The notes under the pieces are model-generated. The model did no database searches. It was not told the DNA's origin and saw nothing but the letters and a program-made list of their open reading frames with translations. DNA of 64,000 nucleotides from Bradyrhizobium jicamae. Lineage in GTDB: Bacteria > Pseudomonadota > Alphaproteobacteria > Rhizobiales > Xanthobacteraceae. Numbering within the stretch: position 1 is the stretch's first letter; each line of letters starts with the position of its first letter. Where the stretch lies: the NCBI RefSeq assembly GCF_001440395.1, contig NZ_LLXZ01000191.1, positions 1 to 64,000 of the forward strand, given 5' to 3'. This document shows positions 25,518 to 34,200 of this stretch, one piece after another. The position numbers were made by a program, and so were the translations under genes.

Positions 25518-26006
25518 CTAACCGAGCTTCGCAAAGGCAGGAGCATGCTCGATGACTCCCCTGTCTGCCGGAAACTCGTTTCCGCCAAGCGGAAGCGCCA
25601 TCAGATGCGGCCCGGCATAGGGCGAGATGAAACCGCTCGCCTTGCCGGCATCGAAGCCGAAGCGCCGATAGAAGGCGGGATCGCCGAGCACGAAAATGCC
25701 GAGCCAGCCGGCGGCCTCGCTGCGGGCGATACCCTGGCGGATCAGCCGGCTGGCAAAACCTGTCTGACGGTATTCGGGTAGCACCGCGACGGGTGCAAGC
25801 GCCAGCGCGGGAAATGGTGCTTTCATCCTGGAGAACAGGATGTGGCCAGCGACCGTTCCGTCATCGACGGCAACCAGCGAGAAAATCGCATCGCCGGCCG
25901 CGCGAAGATCGTCGACCAGTTGCGCTTCGTCCGGCTGGCCGAACGCCACTTCCTGGACGATCCGGATCGCCGCAATGTCCTCGTGCGTTTCAGACCGGAC
26001 GATCAT
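25518..26006 (-). CDS. GNAT-family N-acetyltransferase (YhbS-like)
   Basis: A 162-residue acetyltransferase with the acetyl-CoA site region LAPVAVLPEYRQTGFASRLIRQG and the C-terminal LGDPAFYRRFGFDAG of YhbS-like proteins. Substrate unknown. ATG 26006 lies 4 bases after the IclR stop, so the gene is co-transcribed with the regulator. A longer frame would run back into the IclR gene and is rejected. Confidence 0.85.
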   Translation of the reverse strand: MIVRSETHEDIAAIRIVQEVAFGQPDEAQLVDDLRAAGDAIFSLVAVDDGTVAGHILFSRMKAPFPALALAPVAVLPEYRQTGFASRLIRQGIARSEAAGWLGIFVLGDPAFYRRFGFDAGKASGFISPYAGPHLMALPLGGNEFPADRGVIEHAPAFAKLG

Positions 26007-26010
26007 CGCA

Positions 26011-26802
26011 TCACACCAGCATCGATTTGACCGACGCCACCGTCTCCTGCAACCGCGGCAGGAAGTGTTCGACCATTTCGGCTGACGATACGCGATCGAC
26101 ATGCGCGCCCATGTTGATGGCGGCGACGATGGCGCCGTCGTAACGGCGGACCGGCACCGAGATCGAACGGAAGCCCGGCTCGGCCTCGCGATCGACCAGT
26201 GAATAGCCTGCCGCGCGATCTCCGGTGATCGTCTTCAGCAGCAGTTTCTTGTCGGTGACGGTGAACGGCGTCAGCGGCGCGAGGTCCATCGCGCCGAGCG
26301 CTTTCGCAAGTTCATCATCTGAAAGCCGCGACAGCAGCACACGGCCGACCGAGGTGCAGAACGCCGGCAGGCGGTAGCCGATGTCGATACCGGCGGAAAA
26401 TATCCGCGTCGGGCTGGCGCGCGCGATGAAGACGACGTCATTGCCGTCGAGGATCGCCATCGACGAAATTTCCTGCGCCTCGCTCGACAATCGATCCAGC
26501 GCCGGCTGCAGCACGGAGACGACGTGGTTGGAAGCGAGATAGCTCGAGGCCAGCACCAGCACGCGCGGCATCAGGCGGAACAGCTTGCCGTCAGTTGTGA
26601 CGAAGCCGGCGCGCTCCAGCGTGAACAGGATGCGCCGCGCGGTGGCCCGTGGCAGGTCGGCCGCCTTGGCGAGGTCGCTCAGCGTCATCGGCTGCCCGCT
26701 GCCGCCGAACACCTCCAGCACGCGCAGGCCGCGGTCGAGGCTTTCGATGAAATCGGTGGCGCCGCGGTTGTCTGCATCGCCGGCGCGCTTAAGCTTCGGC
26801 AT
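26011..26802 (-). CDS. IclR-family transcriptional regulator (PcaR/PobR group)
   Basis: A 263-residue regulator with an N-terminal winged helix-turn-helix (SLDRGLRVLEVFGGSGQPMTLSDLAKAADLPRATARRILFTLERAGF) and a C-terminal IclR effector domain (SSMAILDGNDVVFIARA, FCTSVGRVLL, GYSLVDREAEPGFRSISVPV). These features fit the PcaR/PcaU/PobR subgroup, which senses aromatic acids. ATG 26802 is supported by GGAGG 5 bases upstream. It is divergent from the Rieske oxygenase gene (96 bases), its likely target. Confidence 0.9.
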   Translation of the reverse strand: MPKLKRAGDADNRGATDFIESLDRGLRVLEVFGGSGQPMTLSDLAKAADLPRATARRILFTLERAGFVTTDGKLFRLMPRVLVLASSYLASNHVVSVLQPALDRLSSEAQEISSMAILDGNDVVFIARASPTRIFSAGIDIGYRLPAFCTSVGRVLLSRLSDDELAKALGAMDLAPLTPFTVTDKKLLLKTITGDRAAGYSLVDREAEPGFRSISVPVRRYDGAIVAAINMGAHVDRVSSAEMVEHFLPRLQETVASVKSMLV

Positions 26803-26898
26803 TGCTGCCTCCATAATCCGCTTGCCTAATGCATAGCCTACGTTAAAATCGCACAAAAGTTCAATAGGCGAACAAATCTAATTTGCGGAGACCTCGCC

Positions 26899-28257
26899 AT
26901 GATGAGCCAGGAAGCGAACGACCTGATTACCCGCACCGGCCGCAAGGATCCCTGCGGCAAGCTGATGCGGATGTACTGGCAGCCGGCCGCACTGGTCGAC
27001 GAGCTGGAGGGATCGCGGCCGGTTCGCCCCGTAAAGCTGCTCGGCGAAAACCTGGTGCTGTTTCGCGACGAAGCAGGACGCTACGGCCTGATCGATCGCC
27101 ACTGTGCGCATCGCGGCGCCGACCTCGCCTTCGGGCGACTTGAGAATGGTGGCTTGCGCTGCGCCTTCCATGGCTGGCTGTTCGATGTAAGTGGCCAATG
27201 CCTGGAGACGCCTGCCGAGCCGAGAGACTCAAAACTGTGCCAGGGCATCAGGCAGCGCGCCTATCCCGTGGTCGAGAAGAGCGGCATCCTCTGGGCCTAT
27301 CTCGGCGAAGGCGAGCCACCGGCGTTTCCGGAGATCGACTGCTTCGTCGCGCCCGACAGTCATACCTTTGCGTTCAAGGGCCACATCAATTGCAACTGGC
27401 TGCAGGCGCTGGAAGTCGGCATCGATCCGGCGCACGCCTCCTTCCTGCACCGCTTCTTCGAGGATGAGGATACGTCCACGGCCTACGGCAAGCAGTTCCG
27501 CGGCGCCTCCGCCGGCAGCGATATGCCGATGACGAAGATTTTGCGCGAGTACGACAACCCGATCATCAATGTCGAGCACACCGAATATGGCCTGCGCCTG
27601 ATCGCACTGCGCGAGCTGGATGAAGAGCGCACGCATGTGCGCGTCACCAACCAGCTCTTTCCGCACGGCTTCGTCATTCCGATGAGTCAGGAGATGACGA
27701 TCACGCAGTGGCATGTGCCGATCGATGACGAGAACTGCTACTGGTACGCGATCTTCACCTCCTACACGACGCCGGTCGACAGGAAGAAGATGCGCGACCA
27801 GCGCCTCGAACTCTACGAACTGCCGGACTACAAATCGCGCAAGAACAAGAGCAACGATTACGGCTTCGATCCGCACGAACAGGCGACCGCGACCTATACC
27901 GGCATGGGCAACGACATCAACGTCCACGACCAGTGGGCGGTGGAATCGATGGGCCCGATCCAGGACCGCACCAACGAGCATCTCGGCCAGTCCGACAAGG
28001 CGATCGTGCAGTATCGCCGCCTGCTGCGGCAGGAGATCGAGAAGGTTGGCGGCGGCGAAAAGCCGATGCTGTTCCTGGATGCCGCGCATGCGCGGAGCAT
28101 CCAGGGGCCGGCGACGATGGACGGCATCGGGCCAACCCAAGGCTGGGAGCTTTACTGGATGGAAGTCGACGTCAAGCGCCGCCGCAGCGCGCCTTGGGCC
28201 GCGCCGGTGCCGCGCGAGATCGCCGGCAAGGTACCGCACCTGACGGCGGCGGAGTGA
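26899..28257 (+). CDS. Rieske non-haem iron oxygenase alpha subunit (phthalate-dioxygenase-like)
   Basis: Oxygenase component of 452 residues. The Rieske centre is CAHRGADLAFGRLENGGLRCAFHGW (CxH then CxxH), and the mononuclear iron motif is EVGIDPAHASFLHRF (D, H, H). Length and N terminus (DPCGKLMRMYWQPAALV) fit the phthalate-4,5-dioxygenase/phenoxybenzoate-type single-subunit oxygenases. No reductase or ferredoxin gene adjoins it, so electrons must come from elsewhere. GGAGA lies 7 bases before ATG 26899. It is followed by a glutamine-synthetase-like gene and is divergent from an IclR regulator. Substrate unknown. Confidence 0.9.
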   Translation: MMSQEANDLITRTGRKDPCGKLMRMYWQPAALVDELEGSRPVRPVKLLGENLVLFRDEAGRYGLIDRHCAHRGADLAFGRLENGGLRCAFHGWLFDVSGQCLETPAEPRDSKLCQGIRQRAYPVVEKSGILWAYLGEGEPPAFPEIDCFVAPDSHTFAFKGHINCNWLQALEVGIDPAHASFLHRFFEDEDTSTAYGKQFRGASAGSDMPMTKILREYDNPIINVEHTEYGLRLIALRELDEERTHVRVTNQLFPHGFVIPMSQEMTITQWHVPIDDENCYWYAIFTSYTTPVDRKKMRDQRLELYELPDYKSRKNKSNDYGFDPHEQATATYTGMGNDINVHDQWAVESMGPIQDRTNEHLGQSDKAIVQYRRLLRQEIEKVGGGEKPMLFLDAAHARSIQGPATMDGIGPTQGWELYWMEVDVKRRRSAPWAAPVPREIAGKVPHLTAAE

Positions 28258-28268
28258 TGTCCTCTCCG

Positions 28269-28346
28269 CGTCATTGCGAGCGCAGCGAAGCAATCCATCG
28301 CGCCGCGCGTCGAGATGTGGATTGCTTCGCTGCGCTCGCAATGACG
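28269..28346. repeat. dispersed palindromic repeat, family B, copy 2
   Basis: Begins cgtcattgcgagcgcagcga and ends gctgcgctcgcaatgacg, with gaagcaatcca and tggattgcttc inside. It lies between the Rieske gene and the glutamine-synthetase-like gene and is in frame with the latter, giving a false N-terminal extension. Confidence 0.85.
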
Positions 28347-28390
28347 ACCGAGATACCTCAATTCCAATTCAGACTCGCGGGAGTGACGCG

Positions 28391-29827
28391 TTGAGTTTCG
28401 TCGAACGTCACGGACTGTGGTCGAAAGATCAGCAAGACGCGGCCAGCCGTCTGCGCAGAAGCGTCGCGGAGAAAAACCTCGAAGTCATCCGGCTCTCATT
28501 CCCCGACCAGCACGGAATCCTCCGCGGCAAGACGCTGATCGCGAGCGAGGCGATTGCCTCGCTGGAAAGCGGCTGTTCCATCACCACGACGATGCTCGCC
28601 AAGGACACCTCGCACAAGACGGTGTTTCCGGTGTTCACATCAGGCGGCGGATTCGGCATGAAGGAGATGGAAGGCGCCGCCGACGTCTTGATGGTGGCTG
28701 ACCCGACCACGTTTCGCGTGCTGCCGTGGGCGCCGACCACCGGCTGGCTATTGTGCGATCTCTATTTCAACGACGGCCGTCCGGTGCCGTTCGCCACACG
28801 CCATCTCTATCGAAAGGTGATCGATCAACTTGGGCAACGCGGCTACGATTTCGTGGCCGGCCTCGAAGTCGAATTCCATCTCTTCAAGCTCGACGACGCG
28901 CACATGGCGCCGGAGGATGCCGGCCAGCCGGGGCGGCCGCCATCCGTCAGCCTGCTGTCGCACGGCTACCAGTATCTCACCGAACAGCGTTACGACCAGA
29001 TGGAGCCGGCGCTGGAAATCATCCGCCGCGACGTACTGGCGCTCGGGCTTCCCTTGCGATCGGTCGAGGTCGAGTTCGGGCCGAGCCAGTGCGAATTTAC
29101 CTTCCAGCCGACCAAAGGCCTCGTGCCCGCCGACAACATGGTGCTGTTCCGCTCGGCCGTAAAGCAGATCGCGCGCCGCCACGGCTATCACGCGACGTTT
29201 ATGTGCCGGCCGAAACTGCCGAACGTGTTCGCCTCCGGCTGGCATCTCCACCAATCGCTGGTGTCACGCGGAAGCGGCGAGAACGCGTTCATGGCGAGCG
29301 ACAAGGGTGAAGCGCTGAGCCCGTTCGCAAAACACTATCTCGCGGGGCTGCTGGAGCACGCCCGCGCCTCCACCGTGTTCACGACGCCGACCATCAACGG
29401 CTACAAGCGCTACCGCTCCTATTCGCTGGCGCCGGATCGCGCGATCTGGGGCCGCGATAACAGAGGCGTCATGATCCGCGTGCTCGGCGGCCCCGGCGAT
29501 GCCGCGACGCGGCTGGAGAACCGCATCGGCGAGCCTGCGGCGAACCCCTATCTCTATATGGCTTCGCAGATTCTCTCCGGCCTCGACGGCGTCGACCGCA
29601 AGCTCGATCCGGGTGCGTCGGCGGACACGCCGTACGAGACCAAGGCGGCGCTATTGCCGAAGAGTCTTCGTGAGGCGGTGTTTGCGCTGCAGGACGATCC
29701 GTTCTTCCGGCAGGCACTGGGCGCGGAGTTCGTGGATTATTACGTCCACATCAAGAACGCCGAGATCGAGCGGTTTCAGGCCGAAGTGTCGGACTGGGAG
29801 CACCGCGAATATTTCGAGATGTTCTGA
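28391..29827 (+). CDS. glutamine-synthetase-like ligase, possible gamma-glutamyl-amide synthetase
   Basis: A 478-residue protein of the glutamine synthetase superfamily. It shows the beta-grasp N domain (VIRLSFPDQHGILRGKT) and active-site motifs GLEVEFHLF, EFGPSQCEFTF, SGWHLHQSL and ATRLENRIGEPAANPYLYMA. The set fits GlnA3/PuuA/GlnT-type enzymes that glutamylate amines more than housekeeping GlnA, which has GSGMHVHQS-like motifs and an adenylylation loop not seen here. TTG 28391 is the start: GGGAG sits 7 bases upstream, and codons further upstream belong to the repeat. Directly follows the Rieske gene and is convergent with the permease gene. Confidence 0.85.
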   Translation: MSFVERHGLWSKDQQDAASRLRRSVAEKNLEVIRLSFPDQHGILRGKTLIASEAIASLESGCSITTTMLAKDTSHKTVFPVFTSGGGFGMKEMEGAADVLMVADPTTFRVLPWAPTTGWLLCDLYFNDGRPVPFATRHLYRKVIDQLGQRGYDFVAGLEVEFHLFKLDDAHMAPEDAGQPGRPPSVSLLSHGYQYLTEQRYDQMEPALEIIRRDVLALGLPLRSVEVEFGPSQCEFTFQPTKGLVPADNMVLFRSAVKQIARRHGYHATFMCRPKLPNVFASGWHLHQSLVSRGSGENAFMASDKGEALSPFAKHYLAGLLEHARASTVFTTPTINGYKRYRSYSLAPDRAIWGRDNRGVMIRVLGGPGDAATRLENRIGEPAANPYLYMASQILSGLDGVDRKLDPGASADTPYETKAALLPKSLREAVFALQDDPFFRQALGAEFVDYYVHIKNAEIERFQAEVSDWEHREYFEMF

Positions 29828-29829
29828 GA

Positions 29830-30768
29830 TCAGGTCCAGCTCCAGCCGGCCGACAGCAGGATCGCCGCGGTCAGCGTCACGGTGCTGAGAAGTGTGCTTG
29901 CGATCAGCATCGTGCCGATCTGGGCCGATGCCACGCCATAACGAACCGCAAACAGGACGCCGAACGCGCCTGACGGCACCGCCATCAGCATGACCGCGAC
30001 ACGCGTCTCCGCGCCGTCGAGCAACGGCAGCGCCAGGAGCACGGTCAGCAGCGGCTGAAGCACGTTCTTCACCGCGACCGTCAACCCGACATTGGCAGAC
30101 AGCTTGACCGGTTGCGCTGACAGCACCAGGCCGGTGAGAAACAACGCCGTTCCTGATGCACCCTGCCCGACCAGGGTCAGCGTGCTGTCGAGCAGGGGTG
30201 GTATCGGAAATCCCGCGAGCGAGCACAACAGGCCGAACACCGGTGCGATCACGATCGGCTTGAACAGCGCCCTCTTCATGACCGTGGCAGCGCTCGCTCC
30301 TTTCCCATCAGCGGATTCCAATATCAGGAGCGAAAGTGGCGTCACGACAATGGCCGCCACCGCCACGGCCACGGCGACCGAGATCGAGGCCGATTGGGAA
30401 AACAGTGCTGCGACGATCGGCAGTCCCGCCGAACCGACATTCGGTCCGGACGAGGTCAGCGCAATGAGAGCGCTTTCGCGCCGGTCACCGCCGAACCAGC
30501 GTGATTGCACGATATAAGTAGCGCCGTATGCAATCAGCATCGCCGCCAGCAACACCAAGGCAAGCTCCGCCTGATCGATCATGGCACTGCGGGAGGCCTG
30601 CGCCATCGCCGTGAACAGCGCTGCCGGCAGCGCGTAGTCCATGACCAATGCATTGAGCGAGCCCGTGTTATGGCTGTCGAATTCCTTCGTTTTTCCGGCC
30701 GAATAGCCGAGCGCCATCACAAGGAACACGGGCGCCAGCGATGCCAATATGGTCATGGTCTCGGTCAT
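29830..30768 (-). CDS. AEC-family permease (auxin efflux carrier/MdcF-like)
   Basis: Inner-membrane transporter of 312 residues with about ten hydrophobic spans in two halves. The N terminus (LASLAPVFLVMALGYSAGKTKEFD) and SGPNVGSAGLPIVAALF match the AEC family, whose members carry small dicarboxylates such as malonate and malate. It is convergent with the ligase gene (2 bases apart) and downstream of a hydrolase gene on the same strand. Substrate unknown. Confidence 0.85.
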   Translation of the reverse strand: MTETMTILASLAPVFLVMALGYSAGKTKEFDSHNTGSLNALVMDYALPAALFTAMAQASRSAMIDQAELALVLLAAMLIAYGATYIVQSRWFGGDRRESALIALTSSGPNVGSAGLPIVAALFSQSASISVAVAVAVAAIVVTPLSLLILESADGKGASAATVMKRALFKPIVIAPVFGLLCSLAGFPIPPLLDSTLTLVGQGASGTALFLTGLVLSAQPVKLSANVGLTVAVKNVLQPLLTVLLALPLLDGAETRVAVMLMAVPSGAFGVLFAVRYGVASAQIGTMLIASTLLSTVTLTAAILLSAGWSWT

Positions 30769-30882
30769 GGCTTGCTCCCGTTTGAGGTATGGGCGTTCGA
30801 AAGGCGTGACGTGTCTTCAGCTCTTGACCCTCGGCCGGGACCGCAAGCAGCGGCCCCGGCCTTTCGCGATTTCCACCGTTCG

Positions 30883-32055
30883 TCAGGCAGCGACGCTGGT
30901 TGCTTTCGTGCTCTCGCCAACCGGCATGCCGGGGTAGAAGCTCGCAAGCCAATGTACGATTGCGTGACGCGCAACCGCCGAGTTTCCGAGCTGGCAATGC
31001 TGCTCCGCTCCTTCGCGCGCGGTGAATATCCGCGTCGTCACCGACCGGGCGCAAACGAGTTCGCGCATGGTCCGATGGACCCAGCCGACGTCGAACAGAT
31101 GATCCTGCTCGCCCTCCGTAAGCAGGATATCCTGCTTGACGTTGTGCAGGATTCCGTCGAGCGAGTGCTTCGCGATCTCGTTAAGGAAATCGTATGGCGT
31201 CCTGGTGCCGGTGATGTGCATTCCCTGGACAACGCACCATTCGAATACGGAGCTCGGCACGCGTTCCTCGGCCACGACGGCCTCGGTCCCCTTGCGGTCG
31301 CCGGCCTTGAACAGCGAGATCAACTGCTGTGCCTTGCCGGGTCGCATTTGCTTGAGCGTCATATCGAGACCCGAATACGACGTGGGCATCGAGATGATAT
31401 GCTTGATCCGGGGTTCGAACGCGGCCGCGCGGATCGACATGTAGCCACCGCAGGAGGCCCCCAGCCAATCGACCGCATCGAGCCCGAAGTAATCGATCGC
31501 CGCCTTGGCCGGCTTCTCCCACGCGTGATCAAGGTAGATCCCCTGACGCAGGGCGCCGCCCTGGCCGGGCCCGTCGAAGGCGATGACGGTAATTCCAATC
31601 TCGGTCAGCGGGAGAAGAAAGGTGTAGAACTCCTCGACGAACGAATCGTATCCGCCGGTGAAGATCAGCGTGCTGCGCTCCTTGCCTCTTGCCTGCAGCC
31701 TGAAGCCCGGTAGATGTCCGCCGGGATATGGAATGGCGATGCGTTCATATCCGGCGACACCCTTCATTCCGAGAGCCCAGTTTCGCGCAAAGTCGTCGTA
31801 GAGCCCGTTGCGTACGTCGCCGGCCGGCAAATAGAACTCGGCGCCGTGATAGTAGGAGGCAGCGTCCAGATGTCGCTTCTCGGCTTCCGCTTTCTTGGCG
31901 ACCTCAAGCCAAACCGTGTACCAGGAATCGTAATCCTTGATGCGCGGCGCGATGGCGCCGAGCTCCTTGAGGCGCGCTGGTGACTTGCCGTCAAGCAGCG
32001 GCCGGTTGAACGTGTAGTTCATTCCCAGGTCGGGCAACATATGGATGAAGGGCAT
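30883..32055 (-). CDS. alpha/beta hydrolase (FrsA/dihydroxypseudooxynicotine-hydrolase-like)
   Basis: A 390-residue hydrolase with an N-terminal helical cap and a C-terminal alpha/beta core. Visible are TLIFTGGYDSFVEEFY (oxyanion region), FDGPGQGGALRQG, the nucleophile elbow LGASCGGYMS, the acidic turn TEGEQDHLFD and a histidine in EGAEQHCQLG. The layout matches the family that includes 2,6-dihydroxypseudooxynicotine hydrolase, which cuts carbon-carbon bonds. ATG 32055 has CGGAGCG about 8 bases upstream. Divergent from a LysR gene that probably controls it. Confidence 0.8.
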   Translation of the reverse strand: MPFIHMLPDLGMNYTFNRPLLDGKSPARLKELGAIAPRIKDYDSWYTVWLEVAKKAEAEKRHLDAASYYHGAEFYLPAGDVRNGLYDDFARNWALGMKGVAGYERIAIPYPGGHLPGFRLQARGKERSTLIFTGGYDSFVEEFYTFLLPLTEIGITVIAFDGPGQGGALRQGIYLDHAWEKPAKAAIDYFGLDAVDWLGASCGGYMSIRAAAFEPRIKHIISMPTSYSGLDMTLKQMRPGKAQQLISLFKAGDRKGTEAVVAEERVPSSVFEWCVVQGMHITGTRTPYDFLNEIAKHSLDGILHNVKQDILLTEGEQDHLFDVGWVHRTMRELVCARSVTTRIFTAREGAEQHCQLGNSAVARHAIVHWLASFYPGMPVGESTKATSVAA

Positions 32056-32181
32056 TGTGTTCGCTCCGTTGAATGGATTTAGTCGCGCGCCGAACAATTG
32101 ACCCAAGCCGGTGTTGATGCCATATCAATCTCGGCACCATTCCATTGCCGTAAATGCAACGGCTGCGGAGAGGGCAATCCG

Positions 32182-33081
32182 ATGGATTTCACGGCCCTTC
32201 GCTATTTCAGCGCCACCGCCCACGCCCAATCGATCCGTGCCGCATCCGACCGACTGCATGTCTCGCCGTCGGCAATCAGCCGCCAGATCGCCAAGCTCGA
32301 ACACGAATTGCGTGCGCCGATCTTCGACCGGCGCGCGCAGGGCATGAAGCTGACAGCGGCAGGTGAAATCCTGCTGTCGAAGATCGACGGCGTGATGCGC
32401 GAATTCTCGCGCGTGAAATCGCACATCGCGGCGCTGCAGGACCTGCAGGCGGGCAACGTCGACGTCTATTGCTTCCAGACCGCGATCGAGAGTTTCGTCG
32501 CACCGGTGCTCAACCGCTTCAACACGCAATATCCCGACGTGACCTTCAACATCAGGATGAGCAGCACCGATGAAGCAATTGAGGCGCTGATCGCGGGCGC
32601 GGCGGAGATCGGCCTCGTTCTCAACGCCCCTGCGCGCGACGCCATCACGCGGCTCGAAGTCTTCCGCGACAAGATGGTCGCAGCGTTTTCACCCGCGCAT
32701 CCCCTTGCCGGACGCAAGGTGATATCGCTGGCGGAGCTCAAGGAGTTTCCGTTCGCGCTGACCGAGCCATCATTCGGCCTCCGCCAGCAGATGGACAGGG
32801 TGTTCGCCAGACACGGATTCGTGCCGAAGCCGTTTTGTGTCACTAACTCGCTCGCGCTGGTGAAGGAAGTGGCCGCCATCGGCAGACCATGCACGCTCCT
32901 GCCGCGCTTCGCCGTCGAGCGGGAGCTGGCCGGCGGATCGCTCAAAACCGTGCCGGTGCGCGAGTTTGCGTCGGAATCCCTGGTCTTCTGCATCTGCTCA
33001 CGCAGCGACCGGTCACTGTCGCCGGCGGCCAAGGTGTTCATGGACACGGTAGTTGATTACTGCCGCCGATATCGCCGTTGA
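32182..33081 (+). CDS. LysR-family transcriptional regulator
   Basis: A 299-residue regulator with the N-terminal helix-turn-helix (MDFTALRYFSATAHAQSIRAASDRLHVSPSAISRQIAKLEHEL) and a LysR substrate-binding domain (VAPVLNRFNTQYPDVTF, IGLVLNAP). ATG 32182 fits the family start and has GAGGG upstream. It is divergent from the hydrolase gene and followed by a binding-protein gene 98 bases later. Confidence 0.9.
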   Translation: MDFTALRYFSATAHAQSIRAASDRLHVSPSAISRQIAKLEHELRAPIFDRRAQGMKLTAAGEILLSKIDGVMREFSRVKSHIAALQDLQAGNVDVYCFQTAIESFVAPVLNRFNTQYPDVTFNIRMSSTDEAIEALIAGAAEIGLVLNAPARDAITRLEVFRDKMVAAFSPAHPLAGRKVISLAELKEFPFALTEPSFGLRQQMDRVFARHGFVPKPFCVTNSLALVKEVAAIGRPCTLLPRFAVERELAGGSLKTVPVREFASESLVFCICSRSDRSLSPAAKVFMDTVVDYCRRYRR

Positions 33082-33179
33082 GATATCCTCGGCCGGTCAG
33101 TCACCGGACCTGACCAATCACTGGGGAAATGCGCTGCCGGCAAGCCGCCCTTGTCCGGCCGCCAGAGGGCGAGAGCGCC

Positions 33180-34151
33180 ATGCTCAACCGCCGCAAGTTC
33201 CTGCAGCTCGGCGCGGCCGCGATCGCGGCTTCCGCAAGTCCTGCGCTCGCGACAGCCGCCTATCCGGCCCGGCCCGTGTATCTGATCGTCGGTTTCTCGG
33301 CCGGCGGCAATACCGACATTGTAGCGCGCATCCTCGCGCAATGGCTCGGGCAACAATTCGGCCAGCCCTTCGTCGTCGAGAACCGCACGGGGGCGGCGAC
33401 CAACATCGCCACCGAACAGGTGATACGCGCGCTTCCCGACGGCTATACTTTGCTCGTCGCTTCGGCAGCGAACGCCATCAACGCAACGCTGTTCCGCAAT
33501 CTCAAATTCAACTTCATCCGCGACACCGAGCCCGTCGCAGCCATCGCCGGCGCACCGCTGGTAATGTGCGTCAATCCTTCATTTCCTCCGACGTCCGTCC
33601 CGTCATTCATCGAATACGCCAAATCGAATCCAGACCGACTGAACTTCGGTTCGAGCGGACTGGGCAGCCCTCCGCATGTCGCAACCGAGTTGTTCAAGAG
33701 GATGGCCGGCATCGTCATGCAGCACGTTCCCTATCGCGGCGATGCGGAGGCGATCAGCGACCTGGTCGGCGGACGCGTGCATGTCTACTTTGCCACTCTC
33801 CCCGGCTCGATCGGATTCATTCGCACCCGAGCGCTGCGCGCGCTCGCGGTGACGGCAACGGAGCGCTCGCCGGCACTGCCCGAAGTCGCAGCCTTGGCTG
33901 AATTCCTGCCCGGCTACGACGCCACCATCTGGAATGGCATCAGCGCGCCGAAAGGCACGCCGGAGCCGATCGTCGCGGCACTCAACCGCTCCATCAACGA
34001 AGGGCTTACCGACCCGAAACTGCGCGCACGCCTCGCAGAGCTCGGGGCGAAGGCACGGCCGGGAACGCCTGGAGACTATGCAAGATTGGTCGCAGACGAA
34101 ACCGACAAATGGGGCGCGATCGTCAGATCGACTGGCTCATATATCGAATAA
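33180..34151 (+). CDS. TctC/Bug-family tripartite tricarboxylate-type binding protein
   Basis: Periplasmic solute-binding protein of 323 residues. The N terminus (MLNRRKFLQLGAAAIAASASPALA) carries twin arginines followed by a hydrophobic core, suggesting Tat export. The Bug signature is clear: YPARPVYLIVGFSAGGNTDIVAR, NRTGAATNIAT, PDGYTLL, VPYRGDAEAISDLVGGRV and WNGISAPKGTP. No TctA/TctB membrane genes lie nearby, so it is an orphan, as is common for this family. Substrate probably a carboxylate, perhaps that of the hydrolase/LysR locus. Confidence 0.9.
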   Translation: MLNRRKFLQLGAAAIAASASPALATAAYPARPVYLIVGFSAGGNTDIVARILAQWLGQQFGQPFVVENRTGAATNIATEQVIRALPDGYTLLVASAANAINATLFRNLKFNFIRDTEPVAAIAGAPLVMCVNPSFPPTSVPSFIEYAKSNPDRLNFGSSGLGSPPHVATELFKRMAGIVMQHVPYRGDAEAISDLVGGRVHVYFATLPGSIGFIRTRALRALAVTATERSPALPEVAALAEFLPGYDATIWNGISAPKGTPEPIVAALNRSINEGLTDPKLRARLAELGAKARPGTPGDYARLVADETDKWGAIVRSTGSYIE

Positions 34152-34200
34152 GCGCATGCTGACAGGCTGAGGCAACGGAGCGTAGCGAGGGGAATTGCCG

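Noticed and set aside
25430..28346. CRISPR-like repeated units
   Set aside because: Repeats are isolated inverted pairs, not regularly spaced direct repeats with spacers.
28274..28390. Longer N terminus for the glutamine-synthetase-like protein
   Set aside because: The extra codons are the family B repeat read in frame (MRAQRSNPSRRASRCGLLRC); the TTG at 28391 has a proper ribosome site.
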